A stretch of 44,535 nt of DNA. Origin: Chlorogloeopsis fritschii PCC 6912 (GTDB lineage Bacteria; Cyanobacteriota; Cyanobacteriia; Cyanobacteriales; Nostocaceae). Both the position numbers and the translations under genes were made by a program. Under the pieces are notes generated by a model. The model did not search any database. It worked only from the letters and a program-made list of their open reading frames with translations, and had not been told where the DNA came from. Shown one piece after another: positions 1-9,530 of the stretch; the first letter of the stretch is position 1, and each line of letters opens with the position of its first letter. The DNA lies in NCBI RefSeq assembly GCF_000317285.1, contig NZ_AJLN01000039.1:1-44535 (forward strand), in the 5' to 3' direction.

Positions 1-2475
1 GGTGAAGGCATTAGCGGTGATATCGCTGTTTTCGTTGGGTGTGGCAATCACAAAACCTTGGTAATCTGGAAGGGTATTAATAAAGATGTTGCCACCATTA
101 CCACCACCAGTTTCTGCTGTGCCAGCGGAGGTGGAAATCTCACTATTGCGGCTCATAAATAAGTAGTCTCTGACGTTAAGAATAATGTCGCCACCTTCTG
201 TAGAGGCACTTGAGGCGCTAATTTTTCCTTGGTTATCTAGTCGGATAGAGTCAGCGATGATGTCTAGGTTGCCTGCTTTTCCTAATCCTTGGCTGTTCAC
301 ACTTATGTCCGATCCACCCTCGACTAGCAACTCTCCAGTAGTAATCTTGATATTTCCTGCATTTTGTGATGTGAGAGTATTAGAACTGATTGAGGCTCCA
401 TCGCTCAGATGGATTTTTGCTGTAGAGAAATTAAGGTTTCCTGCTGTTCCCTGGGCAAATGTAGTGGAACGTATAAATCCGTCATCTTTTACTAAGAGCA
501 ATCCTGTAGAGATATTAATATCTCCTCCCTCTCCCACACCACCAAAGTCTACTGTGGCGGTAATTTGACTGGGAACTATAAAATCAGGATCGCCTGCACT
601 GGGGCCTTGGCCTTCAAGTATTACAGAATCACGAGCATTAATTATAATGTTGCCTGCATTCCCCTGGTTCTCTGTATCAGCAAGTAGCGCTGACGCATCC
701 TTCAGTAACAAAGTACCTGTTGTAATCTTGATATCACCTCCATTACCGACACCTGTTTTTTCGGTTACCTCACTGATAATAATGGAGTTTAATAAAGAAA
801 CTTGGTCTTGAGCTTCTATAACAATATCTCCTGGGTTTCCCTCTCCTTCAGTGTTGCTAACTAATTGAGCGCGATTGGTGATAAAAAGTGAACCCGTCCT
901 AATATCAATACCCCCAGTGTTGCCCTTACCTCCTTCTTGTACACCGGTGAAAATACCACTGGGAAATCTGCCCTCTCTGCGCCCATCAAAAGAAACTGTA
1001 TCGCGAGCTATAATTGTTACCTTTCCCGCATCTCCTTGCCCAAATATGCTGGATTGTATTTGACCGCCATTAGTAACAAAAAGTAAACCAGAGCTAATAT
1101 TTATTCCCCCACTGTTACCAACAGCACCAGACCCTACATTGTTAAAGATAAAACTTCCATTATCTCCACCATTCAAGAAGACAGTATCATTAGCATTGAT
1201 ATTCACTATGCCTGCATTTCCTCGTCCAAAGGTACTGGAACTGAGTACAGCACCATTGATCAAAGAAAGCGAGCCTGTCTTGATCTCCAGGTTTCCACCA
1301 TTACCCGTAGCTTCTGAGTAAACATCAGCGAACAAGCCACTGCGAAATTGACGATCTGAAGAGATGCCATTCACCTCTAGTGAATCTTGAGCGTTTACAA
1401 ACAAAGTCCCTCCAGGTTTTGCCCTTAGAGTACTTGTCTCAATCTGGGAACCATTGGTGAGGGTGACGCGCTTCCCTAACACTTGCACATCTCCTGCACC
1501 TTCTCCACTGGCATCAACTGCTGCCTTTTGAGATAGTTGAATGTTACCGAAATTCTTCACATTACCATAGCCCAAGGCAAAACCTTTTGCTGTCGGAGTC
1601 AGGTTGACTAAACCTTCTCCTGCAACACTGCCTAATTCAATTCTTCCCCCAGCAGTTTTTAGAGTTGCTCCCTCTAAGCTGACATCACCACCCACCAGCG
1701 CTAAGGTTTGATCGGATGCTACCCGCAACGCATCTGTAGTATCTATCAGAGTATCCGTTGCTCTAACTCCCTCACCATTGCCTTGTACCTGAATACCCCC
1801 TGGATTATCCCGAAATCGCAAGCCTACAGGAATATTTACATTCAATAGTGGTGCTTGTGGGTTGGCAGCACTAAATTCAAATCCATTGTCAAATACTATA
1901 CTGTTGGCTGTACTGGCAAAAAATGAACCGCCCAAATCTAATCGAGCATTCGCTCCAAACACAATTCCGTTGGGATTAATCAAGAATAGATTTGCTGTAC
2001 CCAAGTTATTGTTAATATCTACAACACCCAATCTTCCCTGGATATTAGAAGCATTACCTCCTGTAACGCGAGTGAGAATATTCTCAATTCCAGCCGGATT
2101 AGAAAAATAAACTCCTCTGTTTTCACCAACATTGAACTCTTGAAAACTGTGAAATAGATTTGAGCCGCGAGTAGTACCGCCATCTATGCGATCGCTTACT
2201 ATACCTCTAATCTCAATATCACGAGTGACAGTGCTTCTTCCTGTAGCGTCAAGGCTGTTATCTTCGACAATTTGGGCTGTGGCAATAGACACATATGCAA
2301 GGCTACCTAGTATAGCTAGAGGTAAAGTGATAAAAAGGAGCCGCCCTTGAGCAAGTTCTATTTGCCAACGGCGTTTTGCTGAAGTTGGTTGATGAGATGC
2401 AGGCGATCGCTTGTTAATATTTTTCTTGGTATTCTTTACGTAATTCCCGAATAAAATCGCATAATTAAGTAACAT
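1..2475 (-). CDS. Filamentous haemagglutinin-type exoprotein (TpsA), 3' end outside window
   Basis: Secreted adhesin-type cargo of a two-partner secretion system. The reading frame is open from ATG at 2475 to the window edge (825 codons read, no stop seen). The start has a GAG ribosome-binding site 8 bases upstream. The N terminus has a long leader with a basic stretch, then a hydrophobic segment (LLFITLPLAILGSLAY) ending in ATAQ, a signal peptide. The TPS domain follows, with landmarks such as LFLINPNGIVFGANARLDLGG and NPGGIQ, and then a long tail of repeated GN(A/G)G-I-NI-A turns that are predicted to form a right-handed beta helix. Its first 200 residues are nearly the same as the neighbouring TpsA, so the two are paralogues from a tandem duplication. 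It is probably exported through the TpsB encoded at 7384-9339. Confidence 0.88.
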   Translation of the reverse strand, partial: MLLNYAILFGNYVKNTKKNINKRSPASHQPTSAKRRWQIELAQGRLLFITLPLAILGSLAYVSIATAQIVEDNSLDATGRSTVTRDIEIRGIVSDRIDGGTTRGSNLFHSFQEFNVGENRGVYFSNPAGIENILTRVTGGNASNIQGRLGVVDINNNLGTANLFLINPNGIVFGANARLDLGGSFFASTANSIVFDNGFEFSAANPQAPLLNVNIPVGLRFRDNPGGIQVQGNGEGVRATDTLIDTTDALRVASDQTLALVGGDVSLEGATLKTAGGRIELGSVAGEGLVNLTPTAKGFALGYGNVKNFGNIQLSQKAAVDASGEGAGDVQVLGKRVTLTNGSQIETSTLRAKPGGTLFVNAQDSLEVNGISSDRQFRSGLFADVYSEATGNGGNLEIKTGSLSLINGAVLSSSTFGRGNAGIVNINANDTVFLNGGDNGSFIFNNVGSGAVGNSGGINISSGLLFVTNGGQIQSSIFGQGDAGKVTIIARDTVSFDGRREGRFPSGIFTGVQEGGKGNTGGIDIRTGSLFITNRAQLVSNTEGEGNPGDIVIEAQDQVSLLNSIIISEVTEKTGVGNGGDIKITTGTLLLKDASALLADTENQGNAGNIIINARDSVILEGQGPSAGDPDFIVPSQITATVDFGGVGEGGDINISTGLLLVKDDGFIRSTTFAQGTAGNLNFSTAKIHLSDGASISSNTLTSQNAGNIKITTGELLVEGGSDISVNSQGLGKAGNLDIIADSIRLDNQGKISASSASTEGGDIILNVRDYLFMSRNSEISTSAGTAETGGGNGGNIFINTLPDYQGFVIATPNENSDITANAFT

Positions 2476-2504
2476 AATAAACTCCTCATTCTTACTCCTA
2501 TGAG

Positions 2505-2707
2505 ATACTGACAAATCTGAAAAAGGTACAGGGCAAGCCTGCGGTTGTTTTAGAAGAAGCCCTATCAAGAGCGATCGCAAAGCAAATAGTTTCTGCCAAT
2601 CGCATCTCACCGAAGCCTGTTAGTGATATAGATGCGATCATTTCTTAGTGTCTTTCTTGGCAGAATTGATGTAATTTCGGAATCAAATTGGCTTACACAA
2701 GTAACAT
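2505..2707 (-). pseudogene. Collapsed remnant of a third TpsA exoprotein gene
   Basis: On the minus strand this begins with the same leader as the gene starting at 2475: GAG site, then ATG TTA CTT at 2707. It aligns with about 65 bases of that gene's 5' end (both read on to AAGAAA and GATCGC), but GTG TAA gives a stop at codon 5. The other end, at about 2505-2560, matches the 3' end of the 2750-6997 gene (GCTTCTTCTAAA then CTTGCCCTG and ACCTTTTT), with one extra base that shifts the frame. So the two ends of a tpsA gene are kept while about 4 kb of the middle is gone. As a consequence a segment of about 90 bases is directly repeated at 2469-2560 and 2702-2790. Confidence 0.75.
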
Positions 2708-2749
2708 AATAAACTCCTCATTTTTACTTATTCGGGTTACTGACAAATC

Positions 2750-5700
2750 TTAAAAAGGTGCAGGGCAAGCAGCAGTCGCTTTAGAAGAAGCGCGTTGAGG
2801 AAGATGAGTCGCAGTCGGATCGTAGGCTGTAAGAACTACATCGCCTTTGTCGTTAAACACCCATCCTTGAGCAGGGACAACTTGCTTGGTAGTAGAAGAG
2901 ATTGTTGGCTGGTTGATGGTTGCGCTTTGGAAATTACCGCTACTGATGGCAGGGTTTACCAAATCTACGCGAACATTGTTACTGTTGAAGCTTTGATTGG
3001 GGCTAGGTGGTAACCCACCACGTCCGGTGATGATAAATTCGCTACCACCAAGTTTTTGACAGGGGTTTTGAGCAATTTGGTCTTGAGGATCTACGACAGT
3101 CTCTGGTAATTCCACTAAACCCTTACTGGGGTCAACTTCTGGGGTATTGAGGGAGACACTGCCACCGACACCAAGTTCGGAACTGGCAGTAATATCACTA
3201 AATGGAGTCAAGCGATCGCGTGGTTCAATGCCAAAGATAGACTCCGCTTGGATATCAACTCTACCTCCGCTGCCCGTGAATGCGTTTGCTGTGATGTCGC
3301 TATTGTCCTTGGGGAAAGCTACGAGGAAGCCTGTGTTAATCTTGACGTTACCGCCATCGCCACCACCTTGCTCTCTACCAGCAGTTGCAGATATTTGGCT
3401 GTTACGACGCAGTAATAATAAATCTTTGATATCTAAATTAATGTTGCCGCCTGTGGTGCTACCGCTTTCAGCTGTGATTTTTCCGCGATCGAGGGTAAGA
3501 TTATCAGCTACAAGTGTTACATTACCTGCCTCTCCCGTACCAGCACTCGTTGCAGTAATCGTTCCGCCATCTTTGATTGTGACTTGTTTGGGATCGATGA
3601 AAATATCTCCACCTTTTCCTGTAGAGCCAGGGGCTGTGTTAGCAAAGATGCCACTTTCCGAACTTACTGGATCTATGGTAAACTCCGCCAATTCTCTTCC
3701 ATTGGGGAAGTTTTGATTTCCATTCGGAAAAGCTTGCTCTAGCTGCTTAAACCGCTCGGAAAACGTGGGATCACTGCCTGAAATGGTGATGCGATCGCGA
3801 ACATTAACGGTGATATTACCTGCATTACCACTTTTGAAGGTAGTAGTGAGTATTTGTCCACCACCACTTACATCAAGCGTATTGGCATTTACTGTGATAT
3901 TACCGCCGTTGAAGCTACTTCTGCTGCGGGCGCTGAGAACGGCTCCATCTGATATACGCAGATTTCCCGTAGTGACAGTGATGTTACCTCCCTCACCATT
4001 TGCTCCCGCTTCTGTTGAGGTAAAAAATCCACTAGAGAAGCCGCCTGGGCTGCCATCCTCTTTTTTTGGGAAGGGAGCAACACCACGCAGAACCACAGAA
4101 TCTGTAACATTGACCTGAATATTGCCTGCCTTACCATTTCCTCTAGTTTGAGATAGCACTTCAGCACCATTTGTTAAGGAAAGCGTTTTGGCAGTAATGT
4201 TGATATTACCCCCAAGCCCTTCGCCTTGCGGCCCCACATTGCTTGTGATAAAGCTGTAATCAGCAAGTTTAATAGCGTCATCAACCTGTACGGAGACATT
4301 TCCTGCATCGCCGTTGCCAAAAGTTGCTGTATTTAGTTTGGCACCATTAGTTAAAGAAAGTGACCTAGCTGTGACATTAATATTACCACCCTTGCCGATG
4401 GCTCCAGGTTCCACTGTGCTGAATGCAGCACTAGAGATCCCATCTAAGGAAACGGTATCGCTGACGTTAATCTCAATGTTACCTGCATCGCCCTTGCCAA
4501 AAGTACTGGAAACCAGAGCACCACCTTCGGTTAAAGAGAGCGATCGCCCTCTAATTGCGATATCACCAGCCTTACCATTGCCAACTAGCCCATTTTGATC
4601 GTTGCCGACACTGGTGCTGACTCCGCTAGAACGTTGGACATTATTAACAAGTCCCACTCCATCCAATCTAACTACTGGCAATATTCCATCACGACCTTCA
4701 ATAGTTACATTTCCGGCATTTCCCTGTCCGTAAGTGTCAGAGCGTAATTGTCCACCACTACCGAGAAAAACTTCATCAGAAACATTTACCTGAATGTTGC
4801 CAGCATCAGCCCTACCTGTTTCCCCTGCTTGTCCAGAAGTTGCTGTGTTTAGTACAGCATTATTAGTCAAAGAAAGCGACCTAGCTGTGACATTGATATT
4901 ACCACCTTTACCGATGGCTCCAGGTTCCACTGTGCTGAATGCACCACTAAAGAAGCCATTACTGCCTACTCCATCGAAGGAGACAGTATCGCTGGCGTTA
5001 ATCTCAATGTTACCTGCATTGCCCTGACCAAAAGTGCTAGAACTCAAAGCAGAACCATTGTTTAAGGAGACCGATCGCGCTTTGATATTGATATCACCAG
5101 CATTCCCTTGAGTAAGCACGGCGTTTCCTGCATCACCTTGATCTCGCTCTACCGAACTAAAAACACGACTACCGTTATTCATGGAGATATCTCCATTCTC
5201 TGCTCGTAGTGTTACGTTACCAGCGTTTCCCTTGCGTCTAGTAAAAGCTTGTATGAATGACTGATTTATAGAGATGGTATCGAGGGCATCAATCGATATA
5301 TCTCCGGCATCAATAGCTTCATCCACAGCACTATTAACGTTATCGTTGGTAGTACTTAAGGTAGAGCTATCGATGTTAACAACTTTAGGAGAATAAGTTG
5401 CGCCAGAAATATCTGATTTGCCAATGAGGATGCGCCCCAATTTGCCTTCACTAGAAATGGTACTTTGGTTGATAGAAACTTGGTCGCGGGCATTAATCGA
5501 AATAGTACCTGCAGTCCCAGTACCAGTATTAAGAGTAGTGATCGATGCTTGATTCAGAAAAATCGAACCTTCAGGAGCAAAAATATCAATCTTACCTGAA
5601 TCGCCAAATCCAAAGTTGATGGCTTGTATGAATGAGTTTCCGTCGATAGAGATAGAATCAGAAGCATTTATAAGGACATTGCCTACATTTCCTTGTCCAA

Positions 5701-6997
5701 AAGTAGAGGTAGTTATACCAGAGTTGAATAAAGAGAAAGACGGAGTGTTGATAATAATGTCACCTGTGCTTCCTCTGACTTCTGAGTTTACAGCACTAAT
5801 GATTCCGCTACTAAATCCTTGCAATCCCAGGAAGGCAACTTTGTCTTTAGCTGTAATGCTTATTTTTCCAGAATTTCCTTGTCCAGAATTAACGGAACCG
5901 ATGATAAAACGACCAGTACCTTCAAGGATGGCAGTATTAATGTCTATATTTCCTGTGTTTCCTAATGCTCCATCATCAACTATATTACGGATTCTACTAA
6001 GAGAATTAGCATCTCCCTCAATTCTTAGCTTATCTGTAGCATTAATTACAATATCACCGGACTGCGCATTGGGCGTCCCCGAACCTGCTTCTATCCCAGC
6101 CACAAGGTCGCTTCCTTCCAAAACATCTAAGTTTCGGGCATTAACTGCAATATCACCTCCACCGCCAGCAGCTACATACGCGATCGCTCTATTGGTAAAT
6201 GATACATCGCCTCGCGCTACACCATCAGGGAAACTTAGGCTGCCATCATTATTAATTCCCACTGTTCCCGCTGTAGACAATCCTCCTAATTCTATTCGTC
6301 CTCCTGGTGCGTATAGAATTCCGCCATCTAAACTGACGTTACCACCCACCAGTGCCAAAGTCTTTTGTGGTTGTACTGAAAGAAAACTACTAAAAACACT
6401 ATCGCCCACTACTGATCGTTCTGTAGTGATGTTGCCCGGATTATCCCGAAATCGCAAGCCTACAGGAATATTTACAGTCAACAGTGGTGCTTGGGGATTG
6501 GTGGCACTAAATTCAAATCCATTGTCAAATACTATACTGTTGGCTGTACTACCAAAAAATGAACCACCCAAATCTAAGCGAGCATTCGCCCCAAATATAA
6601 TTCCGTTGGGATTAATCAAGAATAGATTTGCTGTACCCAAGTTATTGTTAATATCAACAACACCCAGTGTTCCCCGGATATTCGAGGGATTACCTCCTGT
6701 GATGCGAGTGAGAATATTTTCAATTCCAGCCGGATTGGAAAAATAAACTCCTCTGCCTGCACCAACATTAAATTCCTCAAAACTGTGGAACAGATTTGAG
6801 CCACTAGTAGTACCGCCATCGATGCGATCGCTTATGATATTTCTAATCAACACATCGCGAGTGATGCTGCTTCTTCCTGTAGCGTCAAGGCTGCTATCTT
6901 CAACAATTTGCGCTGTAGCAGAACATATTGGTGCAAGACTACCCAAGATAGCAAGGGATAGAGTAGTAAAAAATAAAGACCAAGTTGGTTTCATCAT
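2750..6997 (-). CDS. Filamentous haemagglutinin-type exoprotein (TpsA), S-layer/adhesin-like
   Basis: Large secreted protein of about 1415 residues, the likely cargo of the TpsB exporter upstream. ATG at 6997 is preferred; another ATG lies at 6994 and a TTG at 7000, and no clear ribosome-binding site decides between them. Residues 1-30 are a signal peptide (LSLAILGSLAPICSATAQ). The TPS secretion domain follows (NLFHSFEEFNVGAGRGVYF, NGIIFGANARLDLGGSFF). From about residue 270 to 1250 the protein is made of imperfect repeats of the type GNAGNI-IN-SD, with SLSLTNGA and TFGQGNAGN recurring, as expected for a beta-helix rod. The C terminus carries a conserved tail (QNPCQKLGGSEFIITGRGGLPPSP) and ends with CPAPF. 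It lies 387 bases after tpsB in the same direction. The ligand cannot be told from sequence. Confidence 0.93.
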   Translation of the reverse strand: MMKPTWSLFFTTLSLAILGSLAPICSATAQIVEDSSLDATGRSSITRDVLIRNIISDRIDGGTTSGSNLFHSFEEFNVGAGRGVYFSNPAGIENILTRITGGNPSNIRGTLGVVDINNNLGTANLFLINPNGIIFGANARLDLGGSFFGSTANSIVFDNGFEFSATNPQAPLLTVNIPVGLRFRDNPGNITTERSVVGDSVFSSFLSVQPQKTLALVGGNVSLDGGILYAPGGRIELGGLSTAGTVGINNDGSLSFPDGVARGDVSFTNRAIAYVAAGGGGDIAVNARNLDVLEGSDLVAGIEAGSGTPNAQSGDIVINATDKLRIEGDANSLSRIRNIVDDGALGNTGNIDINTAILEGTGRFIIGSVNSGQGNSGKISITAKDKVAFLGLQGFSSGIISAVNSEVRGSTGDIIINTPSFSLFNSGITTSTFGQGNVGNVLINASDSISIDGNSFIQAINFGFGDSGKIDIFAPEGSIFLNQASITTLNTGTGTAGTISINARDQVSINQSTISSEGKLGRILIGKSDISGATYSPKVVNIDSSTLSTTNDNVNSAVDEAIDAGDISIDALDTISINQSFIQAFTRRKGNAGNVTLRAENGDISMNNGSRVFSSVERDQGDAGNAVLTQGNAGDINIKARSVSLNNGSALSSSTFGQGNAGNIEINASDTVSFDGVGSNGFFSGAFSTVEPGAIGKGGNINVTARSLSLTNNAVLNTATSGQAGETGRADAGNIQVNVSDEVFLGSGGQLRSDTYGQGNAGNVTIEGRDGILPVVRLDGVGLVNNVQRSSGVSTSVGNDQNGLVGNGKAGDIAIRGRSLSLTEGGALVSSTFGKGDAGNIEINVSDTVSLDGISSAAFSTVEPGAIGKGGNINVTARSLSLTNGAKLNTATFGNGDAGNVSVQVDDAIKLADYSFITSNVGPQGEGLGGNINITAKTLSLTNGAEVLSQTRGNGKAGNIQVNVTDSVVLRGVAPFPKKEDGSPGGFSSGFFTSTEAGANGEGGNITVTTGNLRISDGAVLSARSRSSFNGGNITVNANTLDVSGGGQILTTTFKSGNAGNITVNVRDRITISGSDPTFSERFKQLEQAFPNGNQNFPNGRELAEFTIDPVSSESGIFANTAPGSTGKGGDIFIDPKQVTIKDGGTITATSAGTGEAGNVTLVADNLTLDRGKITAESGSTTGGNINLDIKDLLLLRRNSQISATAGREQGGGDGGNVKINTGFLVAFPKDNSDITANAFTGSGGRVDIQAESIFGIEPRDRLTPFSDITASSELGVGGSVSLNTPEVDPSKGLVELPETVVDPQDQIAQNPCQKLGGSEFIITGRGGLPPSPNQSFNSNNVRVDLVNPAISSGNFQSATINQPTISSTTKQVVPAQGWVFNDKGDVVLTAYDPTATHLPQRASSKATAACPAPF

Positions 6998-7095
6998 CAA
7001 TAGATTTAAAAATATTTAAGATTCCAAGTGTTTTTTACTCTTACGAGTTCAATCGATTTCACTTCTTGTGATTACAATTGCGCTAAATTCTTGGA

Positions 7096-7248
7096 GATCC
7101 CCTAAATCCCCCTTAAAAAGGGGGACTTTAAGAAAAACTCCTTGCCCACTGAAAAAGGGGACTTCAAGAAAAACTCCTTACTCTCCTTAACAAGGGGAAC
7201 TTTAAGACAAATTCCTTGCCCCCCTTAAAAAGGGGGGTTGGGGGGATC
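7096..7248. repeat. Four-unit 37-bp repeat block with G/C-tract palindromes
   Basis: Between tpsB and tpsA lie four units with a period of 37 bases, starting near 7108, 7145, 7182 and 7219. Each contains a C-tract, TTAAAAA or similar, a G-tract, then ACTTTAAG and a run ending CTCCTTG. The block is bounded by GATCCCC at 7096 and GGGGGATC at 7248. Each unit can fold as a short hairpin (CCCCCTT/AAGGGGG). Such C/G-tract elements are common interspersed repeats in Nostocales; here it sits in the likely leader of the tpsA transcript. Confidence 0.7.
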
Positions 7249-7383
7249 AAGCGCCTGGAGCGCAACTTTAGAAAAATTGTGTATACACGGTAGTCTTGCT
7301 AAGAGGAGTATTCCATCGCACGAGGTGAGGTTTTTCATATCTAGCAGTAAAACTTGATTCATAAGGACTGCCTTGAAAAATTC

Positions 7384-9339
7384 CTAAAAAGGACTGTAAT
7401 TAATAGAAAAATACAATCCTTGTTCTTGTAAGGTTCTATCGCTATCATCTGCACTAACAAGAGGAATACCGTAGTCAAGACGGGCGTTAAAATTGTTGCC
7501 CATCTGCCACAGCAATCCCAAGCCTGCACCGATTAATGTGTTGGGATCTGGATCGGGGCTAGGACTATCGGAATCGTTCCAGCCTACACCAAAATCCACA
7601 AAGGGTACTACTTGTAATAGCCCTTGCACTTCATTCACCCGCAACACGGGAAATCTAACTTCTGCTGAGGTAAAAAAGCCGTTATCAGTCAAAAGCCTAT
7701 CTTGTCGATAACCACGAACGCTTTGCAAACCTCCTAGTGCAAATTGTTCTAAAGGTACGAGGGTTCTTGCCGCTAGTTGCAAATCTGAGCGCAATACCAG
7801 TAAGGTATCTGGTGCTAGCAATCGCACATACTGCCCTTGTCCGCGCCACGAGAAAAAACGACTATCTGGAGGTTCTTCGTTAACAGTGGCATTAAACCAA
7901 CCAACTCCTAAACTAAATTGCGATCGCACAGCAAAAACTTGTTGCGGGCTGCGTTGTGTATATTCCTGAATAAAGCGCACTGCAGAGATGCGCGTTTCTC
8001 CGTTGTCCTCTGCGCCCGCAGATAAAGGAAAATCTTCTCCTAGTAGTTTGGTTTGGCTTTGTTGGCGAGAAAAGGTTAAACCCAATGCTAGTTCTTGGGT
8101 GGGAGTTTGCACAATCGGCTGGCGCACACCAAAATCTAGGTAAAAAGAGTCACCAGTAATATCTATGCGATCAAAGGGTGGTTCAATTACATCCGTATCT
8201 GTTTTGCCTCCAGCTATTGTAATCGTACCGTTGCGAGGATTAAATGGTAGCGTATAGCTGAGGTCATAGGTGTTGCTTCCATCGGTATTGGTGTATTGAA
8301 AGTTAAAGCGATCGCCCAAACCCGATAAATTTTCTTCGTTAATAACGATACCCCTGCGGAAACTGCCAACACTGGGAACACGTCCGTTATCAACAAAAAA
8401 TTCTGTCCAAAAAGAATCTGCTTCTTGAACTGTGACTTCCAGTAAACTTAGCTCTGGACGCGATCCCGCAGATAACTCGGCAGAAAGATTTTTAATCAAG
8501 GGGTTAAGTTGTAATAGTTGCAGTGCCTCTAAAAGACGATTGCGATTTAATGGTTTAGAGGTACCAAGGGCGATGCGATTGCGTATATAGCTGGAATTTA
8601 GCCGCCTCGTACCTGTTACTTTAATCTCTTCGATTCCACCTTCGATAATCTCAACTTTGACAATCGCCCCTTGTTTTGACAAGGTTTGATTTGCTGGAAT
8701 CACAGCACCAGAATTGATATACCCCGCCTCGGTGTATAAATTAGTGATAATATTTTCAACTTGCAGCAGTTCGGTAAAGGTGAGCGGGCGATTCAGGAAA
8801 TTGGCTGTTGCTTCACTTAACTTTTTGTCACTGAATGCTGTGTTCCCTTCAAACTCAAATTTTCTAATGGTGATGCTTCCGGGAATTTCAGGGCGTGGTG
8901 CAGATTCTGTTGGTGGAGAGGGAATTTGTTCTAGAGGAGGTGTTGGTGATGGTTGTGGTGTCGGAATTGGTTGTACTGGTGGAGGTGGCGTGGGGGTAAT
9001 CGGATTGGGAAGTTGCGCCAGAACCCAAGCCGATGCTGTACTATTTTGAGTAGGAGTTAAAGTTTGGTATTTTTTATGGCTTAAAAAAATATTTTCGTTC
9101 TCAATTCCTACTACTGCATCCTGAGTGTTTCTATTTTGTGCAGCAATTAAGCTGTTTTTATCTTCTTTTGCTTTGGTCTGGATTTGCTCATTTATATTAT
9201 TAACTTTAGCAAATAAACCTTTATTGAGAGGCTCAGTCGCTAAGTTAACAGCCAAAGTTTTGCCAGCATAGAAGGAAATTAATACCTTCAAAGTCAACAA
9301 AGAAATGGTTAAATTTAGTTTCAAAGACTGCCCATCCAT
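7384..9339 (-). CDS. Two-partner secretion outer-membrane exporter (TpsB; ShlB/FhaC/HecB family)
   Basis: Outer-membrane beta-barrel transporter that moves TpsA exoproteins across the outer membrane; Omp85 superfamily. It is 651 residues long, which is usual once the N-terminal extension is counted. Residues 1-30 form a hydrophobic export signal (LTISLLTLKVLISFYAG). A low-complexity Pro/Thr linker (PITPTPPPPVQPIPTPQPSP) spans about 112-140. Next are POTRA-type domains (ITIRKFEFEGNTAFSDKKL; GGIEEIKVTGTRRLNSSYI), then the barrel, with the family motif around ALGGLQSVRGYRQDRLL, which corresponds to the conserved VRGY/F loop 6 motif. The C terminus ends in aromatic residue F, as in many outer-membrane proteins. 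It is the first gene of a same-strand series with the tpsA genes at 6997 and 2475, so one exporter may serve both. Confidence 0.95.
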   Translation of the reverse strand: MDGQSLKLNLTISLLTLKVLISFYAGKTLAVNLATEPLNKGLFAKVNNINEQIQTKAKEDKNSLIAAQNRNTQDAVVGIENENIFLSHKKYQTLTPTQNSTASAWVLAQLPNPITPTPPPPVQPIPTPQPSPTPPLEQIPSPPTESAPRPEIPGSITIRKFEFEGNTAFSDKKLSEATANFLNRPLTFTELLQVENIITNLYTEAGYINSGAVIPANQTLSKQGAIVKVEIIEGGIEEIKVTGTRRLNSSYIRNRIALGTSKPLNRNRLLEALQLLQLNPLIKNLSAELSAGSRPELSLLEVTVQEADSFWTEFFVDNGRVPSVGSFRRGIVINEENLSGLGDRFNFQYTNTDGSNTYDLSYTLPFNPRNGTITIAGGKTDTDVIEPPFDRIDITGDSFYLDFGVRQPIVQTPTQELALGLTFSRQQSQTKLLGEDFPLSAGAEDNGETRISAVRFIQEYTQRSPQQVFAVRSQFSLGVGWFNATVNEEPPDSRFFSWRGQGQYVRLLAPDTLLVLRSDLQLAARTLVPLEQFALGGLQSVRGYRQDRLLTDNGFFTSAEVRFPVLRVNEVQGLLQVVPFVDFGVGWNDSDSPSPDPDPNTLIGAGLGLLWQMGNNFNARLDYGIPLVSADDSDRTLQEQGLYFSINYSPF

Positions 9340-9530
9340 TCAAAGGAATTAATTTTTATTAATCTCAATATTTTGAATAAAAGTAACATTAATATAGTTT
9401 GTAGTCACTGTCAATTTAACTTGAAATAAAATGTAATACTTAAATTTAGATGGAACGATGAGTGATGAGCAATTTTTGTCAACAAATAAACACATTACTT
9501 TAAATTACTATCTAAGGAATGTATATTAAG

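Noticed and set aside
185-6746. Many plus-strand open frames of 60-376 codons opposite the exoprotein genes
   Set aside because: They are antisense to the repetitive GN-rich exoprotein codons, repeat the same Pro/Leu/Ser-rich text, and lack ribosome-binding sites; they are shadows of the minus-strand genes.
7096-7248. 37-bp repeats considered as CRISPR repeats with spacers
   Set aside because: The units are contiguous, degenerate and have no unique spacer sequence between them.
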